Positions 8,074-16,674 of a DNA stretch of 64,000 nt are shown in pieces. The DNA lies in contig NZ_JABYQT010000004.1 in NCBI RefSeq assembly GCF_020075495.1, forward strand, positions 361,969 to 425,968, read 5' to 3'. Every line of letters begins with the position of its first letter. Position 1 is the stretch's first letter. Source of the stretch: Vreelandella aquamarina. GTDB taxonomy: Bacteria > Pseudomonadota > Gammaproteobacteria > Pseudomonadales > Halomonadaceae. Position numbers and translations under genes: made by a program. The notes under the pieces were generated by a model. That model made no database searches. It worked only from the letters and a program-made list of their open reading frames with translations, and was not told where the DNA came from.

Positions 8074-10359
8074 CTAGAACTCGGTACGCAGCGTCAGCAT
8101 GGCGCTGCGTGGGCTGCCGTAGATCGAGTGGGCATAGAAGCCGTAGCGCTCGTAGTAGTGCTTGTCGAACAGGTTATCGACGTTGAGCGTGACGTTGGTG
8201 GCATCGGTAATATCGTAACGGGCCATGGCGCTGACCGTGGCGTAGCCTGCCCAGTTGGCCGGCGTGGGGCCAGTGCTGACGCCGTCGGTGGGCTGACCGC
8301 CGGGGCTCGAGATGGCGTCGATGCTGCTCTGGGCATACACACCGGTGCCGAAGGTCCAGCGGTTCAGCAGGCCAGCGGGCTCATAGGTCGTGTGCAGCTT
8401 GAGCAGGTGCGAGGGATCGCTGCGCCCGTCGGAGTCGATGCGGCGAAAGTGCAGGTAGGTGTAGCCGCCGTAAACGTTCCAGCCCGGCGCAAGGGTGCCC
8501 GCAATCTCGAGGTCGATGCCGTCGGTCTCGTTGCCGGTGCCCGCGCGGTAGGCCTGGTTGCCGTCCGGGGTCAGGTTCGCACCGTCCAGCACGGCGCTGT
8601 TCTCCTGGCGGGTGCGGAAGTAGGCCGCCGAGGCGTTAAGCCGCCCGTCGAACCATTCGCCCTTCACGCCGGCCTCGTAGCTGTCGCCCTCGATCGGTTT
8701 CACCGTCTCGCCGCTGGCGGTCTCGCGGCTTTGCGGGGTGAAGATATTGGTGTAGCTGGCATAGAGCGAGTGGTTGTCGGTCAGGTCATACACCAGGCCC
8801 GCGTAGGGCGTGAATACGCCGGTTTCGCGCTGGGTGGTCGTATCGCCCGCGTTGGTTTCGTTCTCGGTCTTGTAGTAACTGGTACGCCCGCCCAGGATCA
8901 GCGAAAGCGGCTCGGTCAGGCTCAGGCGCGTGGCGGCGTAGAGTCCACGAAGCTCGGTGTCGGTGGTGCTGACGCGGCCGGTGCGCGACCCTTCGATGCC
9001 GATATCCGGATCGACGCCGTTACGCCAGTCGCTGATGGGCAGGCCGTTGTTGGCGCGGTACATGCAGCCCTGGGAGAACACCGACTGCGTGGCGCTGAAC
9101 ATCGTGCAGTCCTGCTCGAAGGCGCGCTGGCGGGTGCGGCTTTCGCTGTAGCCAAGGGATAGATCGTGCCTGCGTCCGGCCAGCTCATAAGCGCCGTTCA
9201 GGTCGATCTGGGCAGAGCGCTGGCGCGTCTCGTTGTCGTCGCGCAGGCCGTTCAATACGGCGCCGCTGCCGTCCTCGTTCCAGTAGCCGATATAGGTGCC
9301 GCCGGGGCCACGGTTGACCTTGGCGAGCGCCAGGTCGTTGAAGGCATCGGTATCGCTCTGGGCGGCCTGGACCTCCAGGCTCCAGTCGCCGTTGAAGCGG
9401 TGGCTCAGCGAGGCGAAGACCGTATCGGTTTCCTGCTCGGCAAAGCTCCACTCCGGCGTCAGGTTGGTGCTGCGTGGCAGGTCTGTCTTGGCGCCGTTGG
9501 CGAACCAGATGGGCACGTTGGCACCCCAGCCGGCACCGGAGGTCTTGTTGTATTCGTATTGGTAACCCACGCCGAGGGTGGTCGAATCCGTCACGTCCGC
9601 CTCGAAGCTTGCAAGTGCGCCCCGGGTACGGGTGGACTCGTGGTCGCGAAAGGCGTCGCCTTCGCCCTGGGTCACCACGACGCGGGAACGTACGCTGCCA
9701 TCGTCGGTCAGCGGCAGGTTCATGTCCACGCTGCCGCGAGCGTTGTCCCAGCGCCCGTAGGAGGCGTAGGCGCTGCCGCCGAATTCTCGCTCTGGGCGCT
9801 TGCGGATCAAGTTGACGGTGGCTGATGGGTCGCCGGTACCGCCCAGCAGGCCGTTGGCGCCGCGCACGATATCAGCGCGCTCGTAAAGGTCCATGTTGAG
9901 CGCGCTGCCGCCACCGCTGAAGCCGGTGTCACCGGGGAACTGCAGGCCATCGATCTTCCAGTTGCTGATGCTGTAGCCACGGGCTCGGTAGGAGGTGCGC
10001 ACGCCCACTTCCGCCTTGCTGGCGACGATCCCGGGGGTGAGTTCCAGTGCGTCTTCCAGGCTGACCGCCTGACGGTCGTCGAGCTGCTGACGGGTAATGC
10101 TGGTGACTGACTGGGGCGTTTCCCGCGGCGAAAGATCGAGCCCGGTAGAGCTGCTCGTTTCAGGCACCGTGTAGCTTCGGTCGAACTGCCCCTGGTAGGT
10201 GGCTTCGACCGTGAGGGTATCCAGCTGAGTATCAGGAGTGGTTTGTGCCACCGCGCTGGCACTTAACATGCAACCGTTGATGGCCGCAGCAATGGCAATG
10301 ACGAGCGGGTTTTTTACCCATCCAGAGGCGCCTCTGGCTGCTTGGTAAGTCTGGTGCAT
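8074..10359 (-). CDS. TonB-dependent siderophore receptor
   Basis: Outer-membrane receptor of about 761 residues that imports a ferric siderophore using TonB energy. After the signal peptide (ending at SAVAQ), the TonB box region leads to the plug, seen in SPRETPQSVTSITRQQLDD, LEDALELTPGI and the RGYSISNWKIDG strand; these are features of the FhuA/FpvA-type siderophore group. The barrel ends LTLRTEF with the expected terminal Phe. Its ending YERYGFYAHSIYGSPRSAML is also typical. Start: the ATG at 10359 with AAGGGA upstream; a TTG one codon earlier is less likely. A Fur-like site lies upstream. No siderophore biosynthesis genes are near, so it may take up a foreign siderophore. Confidence 0.93.
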   Translation of the reverse strand: MHQTYQAARGASGWVKNPLVIAIAAAINGCMLSASAVAQTTPDTQLDTLTVEATYQGQFDRSYTVPETSSSTGLDLSPRETPQSVTSITRQQLDDRQAVSLEDALELTPGIVASKAEVGVRTSYRARGYSISNWKIDGLQFPGDTGFSGGGSALNMDLYERADIVRGANGLLGGTGDPSATVNLIRKRPEREFGGSAYASYGRWDNARGSVDMNLPLTDDGSVRSRVVVTQGEGDAFRDHESTRTRGALASFEADVTDSTTLGVGYQYEYNKTSGAGWGANVPIWFANGAKTDLPRSTNLTPEWSFAEQETDTVFASLSHRFNGDWSLEVQAAQSDTDAFNDLALAKVNRGPGGTYIGYWNEDGSGAVLNGLRDDNETRQRSAQIDLNGAYELAGRRHDLSLGYSESRTRQRAFEQDCTMFSATQSVFSQGCMYRANNGLPISDWRNGVDPDIGIEGSRTGRVSTTDTELRGLYAATRLSLTEPLSLILGGRTSYYKTENETNAGDTTTQRETGVFTPYAGLVYDLTDNHSLYASYTNIFTPQSRETASGETVKPIEGDSYEAGVKGEWFDGRLNASAAYFRTRQENSAVLDGANLTPDGNQAYRAGTGNETDGIDLEIAGTLAPGWNVYGGYTYLHFRRIDSDGRSDPSHLLKLHTTYEPAGLLNRWTFGTGVYAQSSIDAISSPGGQPTDGVSTGPTPANWAGYATVSAMARYDITDATNVTLNVDNLFDKHYYERYGFYAHSIYGSPRSAMLTLRTEF

Positions 10360-10378
10360 CAAGTGTATCCCTTGAAAT

Positions 10379-10397
10379 AATAATGATTTGTATTTAC
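10379..10397 (-). promoter_or_regulatory. Fur-box-like site upstream of the TonB receptor
   Basis: Read on the minus strand, the 19 bases end in AATCATTATT, matching nine of ten bases of the right half of the classical Fur box; the left half is weaker. I count 13 of 19 matches in all. Its place just before a siderophore receptor gene supports iron regulation. Confidence 0.5.
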
Positions 10398-10464
10398 CAA
10401 ATTAGACGTCACGATTATATTGGCGCTTCGGTTTAAGAAAGTTTTGATCTATGGGGCGTATGTA

Positions 10465-11229
10465 ATGAATTGTGTGGTGGATGCTCTATCGTTGGCGCGA
10501 GAGGCGGATCGACACGAGGAAGGCGAACTCATTCTTGTCGTGGATAACGATGACGAGAGCCGCGCGCATATTTGTCACTACCTGAACACCATGGGATATC
10601 GCACGCGAGGGGCGGCCAACGCCCGCGAAATGTGGGCGCGGCTCGATGACAGCGTGGTACTGGTACTGCTCGAACATCTGCTGCCGGGTGAGGATGGGTT
10701 GAGCCTGTGCCGGACCTTGAGTTACCAGGCCAGTGTGTCGATCATCATGCTAAGTGCTCAAGGGTCAGCAGCCGAGCGCATCATCGGCCTTGAAATGGGC
10801 GCAGACGACTACCTGTGCAAGCCGTTTGAGCCCCGCGAGTTGGTGGCTCGCATTCGTGCGGTGCGCCGCCGTACCACCTCGGTACACCAGCCCAAACCGG
10901 CCGCAGTGACCGAGCGCTGCTTTTCCGGCTGGTGCCTGGATCTACAGCTTCGCCGACTGCGCTCGCCACAGGGGCACGCCATCGACCTCACTCGCTCGGA
11001 TTTCATGGTGCTCAAGGCGCTGAGCGAAACCCCCAACCGGATCATCAGCCGCGACGAGCTGAGCCGCTGTGCCTTTGGTCGGGAATGTCATATCAATGAC
11101 CGCGCCATCGATGTCTGCATCAGCCGCTTGCGTCATTATCTGGAGGATAACGCCCGCCACCCTCGCTTCATTCGCACCGTGCGCAATGAAGGATACCTGC
11201 TTGAATTCTCCTCCTCTGCGCCTGAATGA
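10465..11229 (+). CDS. OmpR/PhoB-type response regulator with Glu at the phosphorylation site
   Basis: The 254-residue protein has a receiver domain (about 19-135) and a winged-helix DNA-binding domain (about 155-250, with LTRSDFMVLKALSETPNRIISRDELS and the closing RFIRTVRNEGYLLE). The acidic pocket LVVDNDD, the Ser of IIMLSAQ and the Lys of LCKPFEPREL are present. The phosphoacceptor position, normally Asp in LLDLMLPGEDG, is Glu70 in VLLEHLLPGEDG. Glu at this site often mimics phosphorylation, so the protein may be constitutively active. No histidine kinase gene is adjacent. Start: ATG at 10465 with GGGG upstream, preferred to an earlier in-frame TTG. Confidence 0.9.
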   Translation: MNCVVDALSLAREADRHEEGELILVVDNDDESRAHICHYLNTMGYRTRGAANAREMWARLDDSVVLVLLEHLLPGEDGLSLCRTLSYQASVSIIMLSAQGSAAERIIGLEMGADDYLCKPFEPRELVARIRAVRRRTTSVHQPKPAAVTERCFSGWCLDLQLRRLRSPQGHAIDLTRSDFMVLKALSETPNRIISRDELSRCAFGRECHINDRAIDVCISRLRHYLEDNARHPRFIRTVRNEGYLLEFSSSAPE

Positions 11230-11426
11230 TGCGCATGCCTGACGAGTGACCGAGCGATAGTGTTTGCGCCATAACGCGTTCAGAAGAGCGGCAGGCGATG
11301 CGTTTTCCCGGCTTTGTGAATATTGCGCTATCTTGATGAAGTGCTTGAGCGCAGGGGGCAGCAAGCCGGTTGAGCGGCGGGTGCCTGTGCCTGTAGTGGA
11401 GGTTGCTGAACCGATCAGGAGATCCA

Positions 11427-12536
11427 ATGGCTGAGCAACGCATACTCATTCTGTCTGGCGGTAACGCGCTGGGTGCCTACCAGGGCGGGGCGTATGAAAC
11501 GCTGCACGAACAGGGCTTCCATCCTGAGCAGATCTTCGCTGCTTCCATTGGCGCAATCAATGCGGCGCTGATTGCCGGCAACCCGCCCGCAAAACGCATG
11601 GAGGCTCTGAGCCGCTTTTGGCATACCGCCGTACAAAACGGGGCGTGGGCATTTGGCCCTGTCTGGATGAATGCCTGGGAGAGCAAGCGCAGCCGTGCCC
11701 TGAAGAGTCTGCTGCTTGGTAGCCCTGCGGTTTATCACGCGCGGTTTCCCGATGTTTTGACCATGCTGTCGGCCTCGCCTACCGATACCGGCCTCTACGA
11801 CCTCGCCCCCTTGCGTGAAAGCCTGGAGCAGTTGGTGGATTGGACGCGGCTGAATAACGGTGAAATCAGGCTGGTCATCGTCGCCGTGGACGCCAATAGC
11901 GGAGAGGAGATACGTTTCGATACCGCTACATCCTCTATCAATACTGACCATTTATTGGCAAGTTGCGGGTTTATCCCCTTTTTCCCGCCAACACAGATCG
12001 ATGGCCAGCTGGTGGTTGATGGGGGCATGGCCTCGAACCTTCCCCTGGAAGCCGCTCTGGAGGAGATGGGCACGGAAGATCGGCTGTGTATTGCGCTGGA
12101 TTTGTTTCGTCGTGGTGGACCCGACTTCACTACGGTAGGGCAGGCAATTGACCGACAGCTGGAGCTGCTTCTTTCAACCCAGAGCTGGCGGGCGTTGAGT
12201 AACCTGCGCCAGCGCCATGAGTTGCGTCGCCAGTTGCGGCTTCTGGCCAGCCAGATTCCCCAAGAGGCATGCAAAGACCCCGCCGTAGCGTCAGCCTTGG
12301 CAGAAGGGGCGCATGCCGACAGGGCCACCACGCTACTGATGCTCAGCCACATGGGCGTGCCCCACGACACCGAGATGAGAGCCTTCGATTTTTCGGGCCC
12401 CTCGCTAACCGAACGGTGGAACGCAGGACGCCTGGATATGGAACACGCTCTGGGAGCGTTGGGTACCCAACGTGCCGCGCCTGGGGAGTTGATCATACAT
12501 GGGTTCAATGGACATGAGCCTTGCGCACAGGTATAG
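11427..12536 (+). CDS. Patatin-like phospholipase with DUF3734-type C-terminus
   Basis: The 369-residue protein has the patatin catalytic layout: the oxyanion loop LSGGNALGAYQGG, the nucleophile elbow AASIGAINA (the usual first Gly of GxSxG replaced by Ala), and the dyad Asp in VVDGGMASNLP. The C-terminal segment FSGPSLTERWNAGRLDMEHAL matches the DUF3734 extension seen in a bacterial patatin subgroup. It should hydrolyse lipid acyl esters. No signal peptide is seen, so a cytoplasmic place is likely. Start at ATG 11427 with AGGAG six bases upstream; an earlier TTG has no such support. Confidence 0.88.
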   Translation: MAEQRILILSGGNALGAYQGGAYETLHEQGFHPEQIFAASIGAINAALIAGNPPAKRMEALSRFWHTAVQNGAWAFGPVWMNAWESKRSRALKSLLLGSPAVYHARFPDVLTMLSASPTDTGLYDLAPLRESLEQLVDWTRLNNGEIRLVIVAVDANSGEEIRFDTATSSINTDHLLASCGFIPFFPPTQIDGQLVVDGGMASNLPLEAALEEMGTEDRLCIALDLFRRGGPDFTTVGQAIDRQLELLLSTQSWRALSNLRQRHELRRQLRLLASQIPQEACKDPAVASALAEGAHADRATTLLMLSHMGVPHDTEMRAFDFSGPSLTERWNAGRLDMEHALGALGTQRAAPGELIIHGFNGHEPCAQV

Positions 12537-12656
12537 CCCCGTCTTGCGGTGCGGTTTCAGTCCTTGCATGGCAGCAGAGTCGTGATAGCGATACGATGAT
12601 GAGCGAATGATCGATTAGCACGTTTTTTGACTACCCTCGCCCATCGTGAGCTTTTC

Positions 12657-13553
12657 ATGAACATACTCGATAAACGCGCCTTCTACCTGCTCGAAGTCAG
12701 CAGCTGTGGCGGTATTCGCGCGGCGGCGGAGCACCTGCATGTCAACCCGTCGGTGGTCAGCCGGCAAGTGCGTAGTCTTGAACGGGAGCTGGGCATGGCG
12801 CTGCTGGAGCGCCAGGGACGCCACGTGGTGCTGACCGAGGCGGGCCAGCTGGTGGTGGATAGTTTTCTTGCCCAGCGGCGGCTCAATTCTGAACTGGGCG
12901 ATACGCTTTCCAGGCTGCGCAACCTGCAGGCGGGAAAGGTCGTGGTATCGGTGGGTGATGGATTCGTGGACAGCTTTATCCATCACGTGATGAAGCGCGT
13001 CTCCGAGCACTACCCAGACGTGCTGGTCGAGATCAAGACAGGTATCTACTACCCACGAGAGCCACATGAAATGGTCGCCAACGACGAGGTGGATATCGCG
13101 ATTACCTACGGCCCGATTTCGGACCCGCGGCTGGTGGTCCACTCCTTCGAGCGCGGCCCGTTATGCGCCTTGGTGGCGCCGTTTCACCCGCTGGCCCGGC
13201 AGGCAAGCGTGACGGTGACGGAGCTTTTGCAACACAAGCTGATTTTTCTGCCCGATGTATCGGGGTCGCAACAGTTCGTGAACGCGCTGTTCAGCGCCGC
13301 CGGGCAGCCCGCCACACCCGCCTACCGCTGCAATCTGCACTCCGTTTCACGGCGCATGGCAAGTGCTGGTATTGGGGTGTCGTTCATGACCGCCGCGGCG
13401 GCGCGCAATGAGGTGGAGGCAGGTCTGCTCAAGGCGATTCCCGTGGCGCACCCGTTGGCGGCCAGCAGCCAGGGCAACCTGGTAAGAAGAGCCGGCAGAA
13501 GGCTTTCGCCCGCTGCCGACTATCTGTGGAGGCTGATGCTGACGATGCAGTAA
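12657..13553 (+). CDS. LysR-family transcriptional regulator
   Basis: The 298-residue protein has an N-terminal HTH (about 1-60: GGIRAAAEHLHVNPSVVSRQVRSLERELG) and a periplasmic-binding-like effector domain. The start used is ATG 12657, which gives the usual LysR N-terminus; the in-frame TTG upstream is unlikely. Its stop abuts the stop of the AbgT gene, in convergent orientation, so it may regulate the adjacent abgT/M20 operon, although its own promoter is distant from theirs. Confidence 0.88.
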   Translation: MNILDKRAFYLLEVSSCGGIRAAAEHLHVNPSVVSRQVRSLERELGMALLERQGRHVVLTEAGQLVVDSFLAQRRLNSELGDTLSRLRNLQAGKVVVSVGDGFVDSFIHHVMKRVSEHYPDVLVEIKTGIYYPREPHEMVANDEVDIAITYGPISDPRLVVHSFERGPLCALVAPFHPLARQASVTVTELLQHKLIFLPDVSGSQQFVNALFSAAGQPATPAYRCNLHSVSRRMASAGIGVSFMTAAAARNEVEAGLLKAIPVAHPLAASSQGNLVRRAGRRLSPAADYLWRLMLTMQ

Positions 13554-15062
13554 TCAGTTCGCCATCATGTAAACACCAGGGCCGATGGGCCACCCCATGG
13601 CCAGCCAGAACATCAGGAAGGCCGACCAGGCGAGCAGGAAGCTGGCCGCCAGCGGCAGCATGGTGGCAATCAATGTGCCCAGCCCCATATCCGGCTTGTA
13701 ACGCTGCATGTAGACCAGCGCGACCGAGAAATACGGGCTCATGGGCGAAATGATGTTGGTGCTGGAGTCGCCAATGCGGAACATGGCCAGGACAAAAGCA
13801 GGGTCGAAGTCGATCATCATCAGCATCGGCACGAAGACCGGGGCCATCAGCGCCCACTGGGCCGAGCCACTGGTCATGAACACGTTGAGTATCGCGCTCA
13901 TGGCGATAAACGCCCCCACCAGCGGCAGGCCAGTAAAGCCGGTGCTCTGCAGGATGCTCGAACCCTCGATGGCGATGTACTGGCCAAGCTCGGACCAGCG
14001 GAAATAAGCAATGAACTGGGCGATGGCAAAGAACAGCACCAGCGTCGGCGCCAGATCGCTTGCCGATTCCGCCATGCGTTGCGGCACATCCCGACTGCTG
14101 TTGATCTTGCCGGTGGCAATGCCGTAAACCAGCCCGATGGTGACGAAATAGCCAAACAGCAGCGGTACCAGCGAACTCAGAAAGGGGGAAGGAATCAACC
14201 CGCCCTCGTCGTTACGCAAGGGCGAGGCTTCCGGCAACACGGCGATGGCCACCAGCGCCAGATAGATCAGCGTGGCGATACCTACTCGCTTGAGACCACG
14301 CTTTTCATCGTCGGCCAGCTCGGGCTTGACGATATCGGTCTTGAAATCCTTGCCCATGGGAAGCGTACGCTGTAGCCGAGGCTCGACCACCTTGTCCACG
14401 ATCAGCGTGCCCACGATGGCCAGCACGAATACCGAGCAGGCCACGAAGTAGTAGTTATCGACTGGGGAGACGTAGGCGTCCGGGTCCACCAGGCGCGCCG
14501 CGTCGGTGGTGATTCCCGCAAACAGCGCATCCCCCACGGTGATGAACAGGCTGGCATCGAACCCTGCTCCCGCCGCCGCGTAGGCGGCCGCCGCACCGGC
14601 AACCGGATGACGGCCCACCGAGTAGTAGACCATGGCAGCCAGCGGAATGAGGATCAGGTAGTTGGCGTCGGAAGCGATACTGCCGCAGATACCTGCCATG
14701 AACACGCAGAAGGTCAGAAGCGACGGCGGTGCCTTGGCCACGCTCACCTGCATCAGCGTAGACATCAGGCCCACCTTGTCCGCCAGACCGATACCGAACA
14801 TCACCACCAGGATAAGCCCGAGCGGTGGGAAGTTGACGAAGTTGCTGACCACGCTGGTCAGCATGAACTCGATGCCGTCACCCGAGAGCAGGCTTTGCAC
14901 GTAGACGGTATCGCCGGTCTGGGGATTGACCGCCGAGACACCAAACGCGGCGAGCAGGGCGGAAACCACCACGACCACCACGGCCAGAATGGTAAACAGG
15001 ATGAAGGGGTGGGGGAGCTTGTTACCCACGCGTTCGATCGACGAGAGTACGGATTGCATCAT
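13554..15062 (-). CDS. abgT: AbgT-family transporter
   Basis: Inner-membrane protein of 502 residues with about 12 hydrophobic segments and AbgT landmarks: GNKLPHPFILFTILA near the N-terminus, SIASDANYLILIPLAAMVYYSVGRHP, and AGAGFDASLFITVGDALFAGIT. Characterised members (E. coli AbgT, YdaH, MtrF) move p-aminobenzoyl-glutamate or export sulfonamides. It follows the M20 amidohydrolase gene by 44 bases on the same strand, the classical abgA/abgT partnership, suggesting uptake and cleavage of an N-acyl amino acid. Confidence 0.9.
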   Translation of the reverse strand: MMQSVLSSIERVGNKLPHPFILFTILAVVVVVVSALLAAFGVSAVNPQTGDTVYVQSLLSGDGIEFMLTSVVSNFVNFPPLGLILVVMFGIGLADKVGLMSTLMQVSVAKAPPSLLTFCVFMAGICGSIASDANYLILIPLAAMVYYSVGRHPVAGAAAAYAAAGAGFDASLFITVGDALFAGITTDAARLVDPDAYVSPVDNYYFVACSVFVLAIVGTLIVDKVVEPRLQRTLPMGKDFKTDIVKPELADDEKRGLKRVGIATLIYLALVAIAVLPEASPLRNDEGGLIPSPFLSSLVPLLFGYFVTIGLVYGIATGKINSSRDVPQRMAESASDLAPTLVLFFAIAQFIAYFRWSELGQYIAIEGSSILQSTGFTGLPLVGAFIAMSAILNVFMTSGSAQWALMAPVFVPMLMMIDFDPAFVLAMFRIGDSSTNIISPMSPYFSVALVYMQRYKPDMGLGTLIATMLPLAASFLLAWSAFLMFWLAMGWPIGPGVYMMAN

Positions 15063-15106
15063 GGAGTCGCCTTTGTTTTTGGAGCTTTTGGAAGACCGAT
15101 CGGTTA

Positions 15107-16261
15107 TCAGCCGTGTGCGAGCAGGCCGCGAGCGAGCGCTACGAACATGCCGCCGGCCACCGGCAGTATGCGGTCGTTGAAGTCGTAGTGTTCGTTGTGC
15201 AGGTAGGCGCTATCGCCGTTGCCCACGAAGAAGAAGCAGCCCGGCACTTCCTGCAGGTAGAAGGCAAAATCCTCGGCGCCCATGGTGGGCATGTAATCCA
15301 GCTGCTGGATGTCGTCGCTCACCGCGTACTCGGAAGCGAGGGCCAGTACCCGCTTGGACCACTCGGAGTCGTTGGCCAGCGGGGGAATCTGGTGAACGTG
15401 CTCAAGCGTGAAGCGGGCGCCATGGGCATCGCATACACCTTGCGTGACCTGCTCGAGCTTGCCGGCCAGCGCCTCGCGGGAGGAGGGGCGGTCGCTTCTG
15501 ATATTGACCAGCAGCTCGGCGCTGCCCGGAATCACGTTGGCGGCATCGCCGGCGTGAAAGGCGGCCACGGTAATGACCCCGGATTCCAGCGGGGACTTAT
15601 GGCGGGCCACCAGCCCCTGCAACTGCTGCACCAGAGAGGCGCCCACGTAGATCGGGTCAACGGCCAGGTGCGGCATGGCCGCATGGCCCGAGACGCCCTG
15701 GATGGTTACCCTGAAGGTGTCGTTGCCGCCCATGGCCGGGCCGGGTTTCACGAACAGCTGTCCTTCGGGAAACCCCGGACGGTTGTGATAGCCGAATATC
15801 GCTTCCACTCTGGGGTTTTCGAGCACCCCTGCCTTTACCATGGCATCTGCACCGTTGCCGCCTTCCTCCGCCGGCTGAAAGATGAGCTTGAGGTGCCCGC
15901 ACAGCTCGTCGCGGCTTTCCATGATGGCCTCGGCGGCAAGCATCAGTGCGGCGGTATGGCCATCATGCCCGCAGGCGTGCATCAAGCCCTCGCGCTGTGA
16001 ACGATGGCCAAAGGTGTTGGCCTCATGAATGGGCAGGGCGTCCATGTCGGCACGAAACGCGATCACCGGGCCCTCCCGGCCGGTATCCAGTTCCGCCAGA
16101 ACGCCCGTTTTCGCGATTCCTTCGGTTACCCGGTAGCCCAAGGCGCGCAGGCGCTCGGCTACCCGTTTGGCGGTCTGGGTTTCCTGGTACATGAGTTCGG
16201 GATGCTGATGAAGCGCATGCCGCAGGGCAATGGCCTCTTGTCGTTGCTTGTCGGTGAACAT
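15107..16261 (-). CDS. M20 family metal-dependent amidohydrolase (AbgA/hippurate hydrolase type)
   Basis: The 384-residue protein carries the M20D metal-binding features: the FRADMDALPI strand, MHACGHDGHTAAL, the Glu pair in FQPAEEGGNGAD, and a dimerisation-domain GVSGHAAMPHLAVDPI. It should hydrolyse N-acyl or aryl amino acid amides in the cytoplasm. AGGAGAGG lies four bases before the ATG. It is the first gene of the operon with abgT. The exact substrate, such as p-aminobenzoyl-glutamate, hippurate or another conjugate, is not decided by sequence. Confidence 0.9.
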   Translation of the reverse strand: MFTDKQRQEAIALRHALHQHPELMYQETQTAKRVAERLRALGYRVTEGIAKTGVLAELDTGREGPVIAFRADMDALPIHEANTFGHRSQREGLMHACGHDGHTAALMLAAEAIMESRDELCGHLKLIFQPAEEGGNGADAMVKAGVLENPRVEAIFGYHNRPGFPEGQLFVKPGPAMGGNDTFRVTIQGVSGHAAMPHLAVDPIYVGASLVQQLQGLVARHKSPLESGVITVAAFHAGDAANVIPGSAELLVNIRSDRPSSREALAGKLEQVTQGVCDAHGARFTLEHVHQIPPLANDSEWSKRVLALASEYAVSDDIQQLDYMPTMGAEDFAFYLQEVPGCFFFVGNGDSAYLHNEHYDFNDRILPVAGGMFVALARGLLAHG

Positions 16262-16674
16262 TACCTCTCCTTTTATTACTGTCGTGATGGGGCGAGTCCA
16301 CCCTAAGCGACTTGGCCAGCGCGAAGGAGAAGTGCCAGGGCTGGATTCGTTGCTTTTCAGGCAACAGTCAGCCCGTAGCGCTTTATGGTAAGGCGATACG
16401 TAACGATCACGATGAAGGGGAATGGGCGTTATCAGGTAAACAATGAGAGGAGCATTCGATATACGAGCTCAGTTACCTGTATTTTTCCAAGAGTAAGTAT
16501 GCTGTAAAAACAATTCACTATAAGTTGACTCTGCTATCTAGAGTTTCCAGCTTTATGCTTGTTCGTAGCAATTGGTTACGTTATTAAAATAGAAAAGTTA
16601 GCGATTATAGGTAACCATATAACAAATGATAAGCGTCCGAGAATGAGCCAGTTGGATACTTCCCAAGGTAAGTC
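16262..16674. other. Intergenic region between M20 gene and GGDEF-EAL gene
   Basis: About 410 bases separating divergent genes. The right two thirds are AT-rich and should hold the promoters of both, but I see no convincing conserved operator, hairpin or small gene. Confidence 0.5.

Noticed and set aside
8128..9162. Long plus-strand open frame opposite the TonB receptor gene
   Set aside because: It is a shadow frame produced by GC-rich codons; it has no family motif, and the opposite strand has a full receptor.
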